Below the pieces are notes generated by a model, which did not search any database, was not told where the DNA came from, and saw nothing but the letters and a program-made list of their open reading frames with translations. A stretch of 64,000 nt of DNA from Mycolicibacterium rhodesiae (GTDB taxonomy: Bacteria > Actinomycetota > Actinomycetes > Mycobacteriales > Mycobacteriaceae). The stretch covers positions 120,598-184,597 of the forward strand of contig NZ_MVIH01000011.1 of assembly GCF_002086695.1 (NCBI RefSeq), written 5' to 3'. Of this stretch, positions 59,686 through 64,000 are shown one piece after another (positions within the stretch are counted from its first letter, which is position 1; each line of letters opens with the position of its first letter). Made by a program: the position numbers and the translations under genes.

Positions 59686-62600
59686 GCGGTGGGTTTACCA
59701 CACATGGCCAGGAATGCCCCCAACTCCACCAACCCCGCCGGGGTGGATGGCAGATAGTCGGTGAGCATCGCCGAACGCACGATCACCGCCGCATACTTGG
59801 CCCGGCTCACCGCGACGTTGAGCCGATTGCGGTTGAGCAGGAACGAAATTCCGCGTGGCACCTCGGCGATCGAGGAGGCCACCAGCGACACGAACACCAC
59901 CGGGGCTTGGCGCCCCTGGAACTTGTCCACCGTGCCGGCCTGGACGTCGGACAGCCCGGCCGCGTCGAGCAACCGCCGCAACAGCACCACCTGCGCGTTG
60001 TACGGGGTCACGATCAGCACATCGGCGGCGGTCAGCGGCCGAGTGCCGTCCTCATCGGTCCACGCCGAACCGAGCATGGAAAGGATCGCCGCGACGATCG
60101 CCTCGGCCTCTTCGCGGCTGTCCGTCGAGTTGCCGTCGTGGTCGACCGTCAGTACCTGCACCCCCGGCTGGACGCCGTCGAGGTGGCGGGCCGCGGTGCG
60201 CTCCTCGACCGAGTGCAGCCGGTTGTCGTAGGACAGCCGCGACACCGCCGCGCACACTGCCGGATGCATTCGGTAGGAGCGGTCCAGGAAGTAACCGAGC
60301 TCCTCAGGAAGGGTGTGCTGGCCGTCGACCAGCCAGCCCAGCGCCGAGGCGTCCACCGGTTCGGGGTGGGTGCCCTGGCTGACCTGGGGGAGCTGCTGGG
60401 GATCGCCGAGCAGCAGCAGGTTGGTCGCGGATTGCGCGACGGCGATGGTGTTGGCCAGGCAGAACTGGCCGGCCTCCTCGATGACCAGCAGGTCCAGGCT
60501 GGCCGGGGGTACCCGCGACGAGTTCGCGAAATCCCATGCCGTGCCGCCGATCACGCAGCCGTCGTTGCCGGTGATGAACGCGGGATAGGTCTTCTCGTCG
60601 ATATCGGTCCACGGCCCGGTGCCGCTGGGCTTCTTGGCGACCAGAATCGGGTCGACGCCGGCGCCGATGATGTCGCGAAACAGGTTCTCCACCACGGCAT
60701 GTGACTGCGCGACGACGCCGACGCGCCAGCGGTGCTCGTTGACCAGGGCCGCGATGACCCGGGCAGCGGTGTGCGTCTTGCCGGTGCCGGGCGGCCCGTG
60801 CACCGCCACGTACGACGAATCCAGTGCCAGCAGCGCAGCGGTGATGTTCGCCACGCAGTCCTCTGTGCGGGGCAGCGGTCCACCGGTGCGGGGTGGGCGT
60901 CGCAGCAGGATGTCGACGACAGCTGACTGCGGCAGGGCGGGCAGTCCGGCGGCGACCTGGGCGGCTGCCGCATCGATCGATTCGCGCAACGCTTTCGTCG
61001 GAAACGGCGGACCGGGGGTCAGCGCGAACGGGACGGCGTCGAATACCCCGCCGCTCTTGGGTTCTCGTTCCATCACCAGCACCTCGGTCGGTGCGGCGGG
61101 GTCGTCGCACCCGAGCACGATGACCGAGGAGTATGCCCGCCGCTCCGGGTCGTCGGACAAACCGGCCGGGGTGGGTGGCTGGTACATCGCGTACATGTCG
61201 CGGTCGAGCTCGCCGGCCGCGATCGAGCCGGTCAGCGCCAGCCGCCGCTGCTGTTTACGGGCTCGCGGCGGCACGTTCCACGCCGTGTCGACGGTCACGT
61301 CCTCGGCCAGGAAAACACCAGGGGTATCGGACCATTCGTCGACGGGACTGTTCAGTCGGTCGAAATGTCCCCACCAGAACGGCTTGTCCTCGCGGCGGTG
61401 ATACCCGCGGGCCGCGGCGATCATCGCCACCGCCCGCTGCTCGGGACTGCGCGCGGTGACGTCGTCCCCGGCGAACGCGCCCAGTGCGCGGGACAGCTCA
61501 TCGTCGAGGTCGACCTCTCCGCCGTCGATCACCGGCTGTGCGCCCAGCGGTGGCACCCCGGCCTCAAAGGCGCGCTGCAGCAACCAGTCCCGCAGTATGC
61601 GGGTGGATCGGCAGTCGTAGAGGTTGTAGTCCTCGATCTGCTTGAGTACGGTCGCGGCCTCGTCCGCATGGCCGTCGGCGAGCAGTTCGCAGTAGCGCGC
61701 GTACTCGGTGATCGAGTCGGTGGCGGTGGTGACGTCGCCGGCCCGCAGCTCGGCACCCATGTACAGCGGCTCGAGCGACTTCAGGCTGTAGTTCTCGGTG
61801 CCGACCCGGATGCTCTTGCGCACCAAGGGGTATAGGTCCACCAGAACACCGTTGCGCAGCAGGTCGTCGACTTCGTTCTCGCCCTCGCCGTAGCGTCCGG
61901 CCAGTCGTAACAAGGCTGTCCGTTCGTACGCCGCGTAGTGGTAGATGTGCATCTTCGGGTATCGCTTGCGGCGCTTGCGCACCATGTCCAGGAAAGCCTT
62001 GAGCGCCTTGCGTTCTTCGCGGCGGTTGTGGGCCCACAGCGGCCGGAAATCCCCGCCCGCTCCGAGCACACCGAACATGTACTCCAAACCCCAGTCGGCG
62101 CCGTCGGCCGTCCACAGCGGGTCGCCCTCGAAATCGAAGAACAGGTCACCCTTGTCCGGATCCGGCAGCAGCATCAGCGGCTGTGGGTCGGCGACCTCGA
62201 ACGGCGGTTTGCCGCTCACCCGCGGGGCGATCTGCAGCCGGGCCTGGCCTTTCAGCGTGTCGACCATCCGGGCCGGCAGCTCCGGCACCGGGCCGTCGTG
62301 CTCGGCCAGCTGGTGCAATGTGGTGATGCCGGCCTCGAGCAGACGCGCGCGCTGGCTGACCCGGATACCCGCGACCAGCAACAGGTCGTCGGACTCGCGG
62401 ACCTGTGTCTCGCACTCGGGGCAGCGCATGCACGCCCGCACGGTCTCGTCAGACCAGCTGACCGCGGCATCCCCGGCGAGGTGGCGATCCAGCAGCCCCT
62501 GCAGCGCGGCGCGGCGGGAACGGTAGACCGGCAGAAGTTCGTCGACGCGGTAGGAGGTCGTCGAACCGTTGCCCAGGACCAGCTCCACCTCGTCGTGGAC

Positions 62601-63071
62601 GGGAACGCCGGCCGCCGCGAGTGTCTCGGCGTACGCGGCCAGCTGCAGCAGCGCCTCGACCTTCACCGACCGCGCGAGCTTGGTGTCACGCAACCGGTAG
62701 CGGTCACCGTCGAGCACCAGGAAGTCGGCGAATCCGACGAAACGGCCGTCGAACATCGCGGCCTGGTAGATGACGGGCGCGCGCCGCTCCACCGCGCGCA
62801 GGGTGGCCTCGGCCGCGGCGGTCAGCCCGGCGACGGAGTAGGACGGCCTGCCGATGACGGCGACGTCGGCCAATGAACGCAGCTCGTCGAGATGACGCTG
62901 CTCGTGCTGGTCACCGAGCTCCGCGGTCCGTGCCAGCAGCTCGTCCTCGCCCGACACGGCGGGTCCGCGGCCGAGCTTGGCGTCGAAGGCGCGCAGCAGG
63001 GCGTACTCGCATCGCGCGGCGGCGGCGAGGTCGGAGGCGCTGTAGACGACCCGGTCGTCGGCGACGAACAC
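59682..63071 (-). CDS. TM0106-family RecB-like nuclease fused to SF1 helicase (Rv1251c type)
   Basis: A 1129-residue nuclease-helicase. The N-terminal RecB/PD-(D/E)XK-like region has YRLRDTKLARSVKVEALLQLAAYAE (about 120-150), and a cysteine cluster CMRCPEC (about 210) could bind zinc or Fe-S. The C-terminal SF1/UPF1-like helicase has Walker A GPPGTGKTHTAARV (about 758-771), Walker B LLVIEEAGQF (about 860), SYRMHP (about 933), QGRQAPVVFVSL and NVAVSRAKYAAVIV (about 1088). Homologous to M. tuberculosis Rv1251c (1139 aa), of unknown function, presumably DNA repair or processing. The GTG start is at 63071. Confidence 0.88.
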   Translation of the reverse strand: MFVADDRVVYSASDLAAAARCEYALLRAFDAKLGRGPAVSGEDELLARTAELGDQHEQRHLDELRSLADVAVIGRPSYSVAGLTAAAEATLRAVERRAPVIYQAAMFDGRFVGFADFLVLDGDRYRLRDTKLARSVKVEALLQLAAYAETLAAAGVPVHDEVELVLGNGSTTSYRVDELLPVYRSRRAALQGLLDRHLAGDAAVSWSDETVRACMRCPECETQVRESDDLLLVAGIRVSQRARLLEAGITTLHQLAEHDGPVPELPARMVDTLKGQARLQIAPRVSGKPPFEVADPQPLMLLPDPDKGDLFFDFEGDPLWTADGADWGLEYMFGVLGAGGDFRPLWAHNRREERKALKAFLDMVRKRRKRYPKMHIYHYAAYERTALLRLAGRYGEGENEVDDLLRNGVLVDLYPLVRKSIRVGTENYSLKSLEPLYMGAELRAGDVTTATDSITEYARYCELLADGHADEAATVLKQIEDYNLYDCRSTRILRDWLLQRAFEAGVPPLGAQPVIDGGEVDLDDELSRALGAFAGDDVTARSPEQRAVAMIAAARGYHRREDKPFWWGHFDRLNSPVDEWSDTPGVFLAEDVTVDTAWNVPPRARKQQRRLALTGSIAAGELDRDMYAMYQPPTPAGLSDDPERRAYSSVIVLGCDDPAAPTEVLVMEREPKSGGVFDAVPFALTPGPPFPTKALRESIDAAAAQVAAGLPALPQSAVVDILLRRPPRTGGPLPRTEDCVANITAALLALDSSYVAVHGPPGTGKTHTAARVIAALVNEHRWRVGVVAQSHAVVENLFRDIIGAGVDPILVAKKPSGTGPWTDIDEKTYPAFITGNDGCVIGGTAWDFANSSRVPPASLDLLVIEEAGQFCLANTIAVAQSATNLLLLGDPQQLPQVSQGTHPEPVDASALGWLVDGQHTLPEELGYFLDRSYRMHPAVCAAVSRLSYDNRLHSVEERTAARHLDGVQPGVQVLTVDHDGNSTDSREEAEAIVAAILSMLGSAWTDEDGTRPLTAADVLIVTPYNAQVVLLRRLLDAAGLSDVQAGTVDKFQGRQAPVVFVSLVASSIAEVPRGISFLLNRNRLNVAVSRAKYAAVIVRSAMLTDYLPSTPAGLVELGAFLAMCGKPTA

Positions 63072-63184
63072 AGACCCACTGTAGGCGTGGGATCCGACAT
63101 GCCGAGACGGCCGGACGCTAACTATGAGCATTCTCGGACCGTGTTGTGCGGGAGGCTCGTACCATACCGGTGGGAGGAAAAGTC

Positions 63185-63580
63185 ATGGGGCGCATAGCTA
63201 TGTTGGTGTCGTCATCCCTGCTTGCCGCTGCGATGCTGAGCGGGTGTGGCGGAGGCGGCACGCAGGCGTCGCCGCAGTCCGTTGCGCCGCTGACGCCATT
63301 GCCGGTGTCGGCGAGTGCCTCCCCGGCCGCCGGAAGCGAGATCGTCATCTCGAATATGAGCTACACGGTGCCGCCGTCGGTCAAACCGGGTCAACAATTG
63401 ACGATCGTCAACGACGACTCCGCGAATCACACCGTCACAGCCGACGCGAACAATCTGTTCGACGTCCGGATCTCGGGTGGTGGCGGCAAAGAGACTCTGA
63501 CGGCCCCGACGACGCCGGGCACCTATCCGTTCCACTGCAAGTACCACGCCAACATGCAAGGCGTCCTGACCGTCGCGTAG
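63185..63580 (+). CDS. Cupredoxin-domain (plastocyanin-like) lipoprotein
   Basis: A 131-residue exported copper protein. The signal peptide ends in AAMLSGC with lipidated Cys21. A Pro/Ser linker is followed by a cupredoxin fold whose type 1 copper ligands are all present: His82 (ANHTVTA), Cys118, His121 and Met124 (FHCKYHANM). It probably transfers electrons or binds copper at the outer membrane face. The ATG at 63185 follows GGGAGG. It is divergent from the nuclease-helicase gene with 113 bp between them. The electron partner is unknown. Confidence 0.88.
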   Translation: MGRIAMLVSSSLLAAAMLSGCGGGGTQASPQSVAPLTPLPVSASASPAAGSEIVISNMSYTVPPSVKPGQQLTIVNDDSANHTVTADANNLFDVRISGGGGKETLTAPTTPGTYPFHCKYHANMQGVLTVA

Positions 63581-63591
63581 GCGGGGACACG

Positions 63592-64000
63592 TCAGCCGTT
63601 GCCGATCAGCTCCACTCCATTGCCGTTCCAGCGGAATTTCACCACGCTCTGCATGCCCAAGCCGTTGACGTAGGACAGTGCGACGGTGTCGCCGGTGCTC
63701 TGCGTGGTGTCGACGCCGTTGAAGCCGTAAGTGTCGGGCACCCCGGTCGGGATGAACTTGCCGAGATGGAACATCACCGCGCGGGTGTTGGGATTGGCGG
63801 CGTTGGTGTTGGCCTTGATGATGATGGCGGACAGTTGCGCGCACTCGTTGTAGTTGCCGGCGATCGGGACCGGGTACCAGCCCTGGTTGCTGTTCGGGTC
63901 GCGGGGGAGTTCGGAGACGGTCTGTGCGATGGCCGGCGCCGCCAGATTCACGGCGCACGGGTCCGGCGGCGGCGTTGTGGTCGTCGGGGGTGGTGGGGGC
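63592..64000 (-). CDS. LppP/LprE-family lipoprotein, C-terminal part (5' end outside window)
   Basis: The frame is open from the window edge to the stop at 63592. It begins in a Pro/Thr-rich linker (PPPPPTTTTPPPDPCAVNL) and continues through the family domain: AIAQTVSELPRDPNSNQGWYPVPIAGNYNECAQLSAIII, AVMFHLGKFIPTGVPDTYG, GDTVALSYVNG, and VVKFRWNGNGVELIGNG at the end. This matches the LppP/LprE family of exported mycobacterial lipoproteins; M. tuberculosis lprE (Rv1252c) lies at this position. The signal peptide and lipobox are beyond the window. Function unknown. Tail-to-tail with the cupredoxin gene, 11 bp between stops. Confidence 0.8.
   Translation of the reverse strand, partial: PPPPPTTTTPPPDPCAVNLAAPAIAQTVSELPRDPNSNQGWYPVPIAGNYNECAQLSAIIIKANTNAANPNTRAVMFHLGKFIPTGVPDTYGFNGVDTTQSTGDTVALSYVNGLGMQSVVKFRWNGNGVELIGNG

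Noticed and set aside
63072..63184. RicR/CsoR copper operator upstream of the cupredoxin gene
   Set aside because: ACCATACCGGTGGG has some resemblance, but the palindrome expected for these regulators is absent.

Overview
The window is chromosomal DNA from a high-GC actinobacterium, almost certainly a fast-growing Mycobacterium (Mycolicibacterium). The main reason is gene order. From memory, the backbone runs parallel to M. tuberculosis from Rv1205 to Rv1252c: LOG protein, fadD6, folP2, gpgS, DivIVA-like protein, tagA, DUF3117, glgM/glgC, the Rv1216c-Rv1219c efflux block, an O-methyltransferase, sigE-rseA-htrA-tatB, mrp, an MltB-like transglycosylase, DUF1003, the CBS/MgtE-N protein, lpqY-sugABC, corA, lpqZ, an SDR, kgd, Rv1249c, the Rv1250 MFS, the Rv1251c nuclease-helicase and an lprE-type lipoprotein. 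Protein sequences agree with these families in length and motifs. No rRNA, tRNA, insertion sequence, prophage or CRISPR array was seen.

Layout. 1-5.9 kb: lipid activation, a pterin-like enzyme, glucosylphosphoglycerate synthesis and DNA repair, mostly in overlapping pairs. 5.9-8.4 kb: divergent glgM and glgC. 8.4-12.6 kb: accessory genes (lipoprotein, DUF4126, F420-type reductase, TetR, SnoaL-like, methyltransferase-like). 12.6-15.7 kb: a TetR-controlled ABC efflux pump. 16.3-16.7 kb: an AT-richer gap with no convincing gene. 16.7-20.9 kb: the envelope-stress unit sigE-rseA-htrA-tatB. 20.9-28.7 kb: mrp, membrane proteins, a lytic transglycosylase with a Crp-like site, a CoA-ester lyase and two DUF4190 paralogues. 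28.9-33.8 kb: the trehalose importer lpqY-sugA-sugB-sugC, followed by a coupled SUFU-domain gene. 33.9-44.7 kb: corA, malic enzyme where M. tuberculosis carries mdh, lpqZ, kgd and a Bcr/CflA transporter. 44.7-47.9 kb: an Rv2629/Balon-type ribosome-hibernation factor and the Rv1250 transporter. 47.9-59.7 kb: a block absent between Rv1250 and Rv1251c in M. tuberculosis, holding a Baeyer-Villiger monooxygenase catabolic cluster. 59.7-64 kb: nuclease-helicase, cupredoxin lipoprotein and a partial lipoprotein.

How the genes work together. Three parts of mycobacterial alpha-glucan/trehalose metabolism sit together: GpgS starts methylglucose lipopolysaccharide synthesis, GlgC/GlgM make ADP-glucose and maltose-1-phosphate, and LpqY-SugABC recovers trehalose released during cell-wall mycolylation. 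SigE, RseA, HtrA, the transglycosylase and TatB concern the cell envelope. Kgd and malic enzyme belong to central carbon metabolism.

The most interesting accessory region is the cluster at 50.2-58.3 kb: SDRs, a Zn-type alcohol dehydrogenase, an HpcH/HpaI aldolase, a flavin monooxygenase with the BVMO fingerprint, an HSL-type esterase, an SMP-30 lactonase and a thioesterase. It forms two divergent, translationally coupled operons, and a specific motif occurs twice, once between the operons and once at the last gene. It looks like an uncharacterised ketone-to-lactone/ester-to-hydroxyacid pathway. Many intergenic inverted repeats are also recorded; their regulatory roles are inferred from sequence only.
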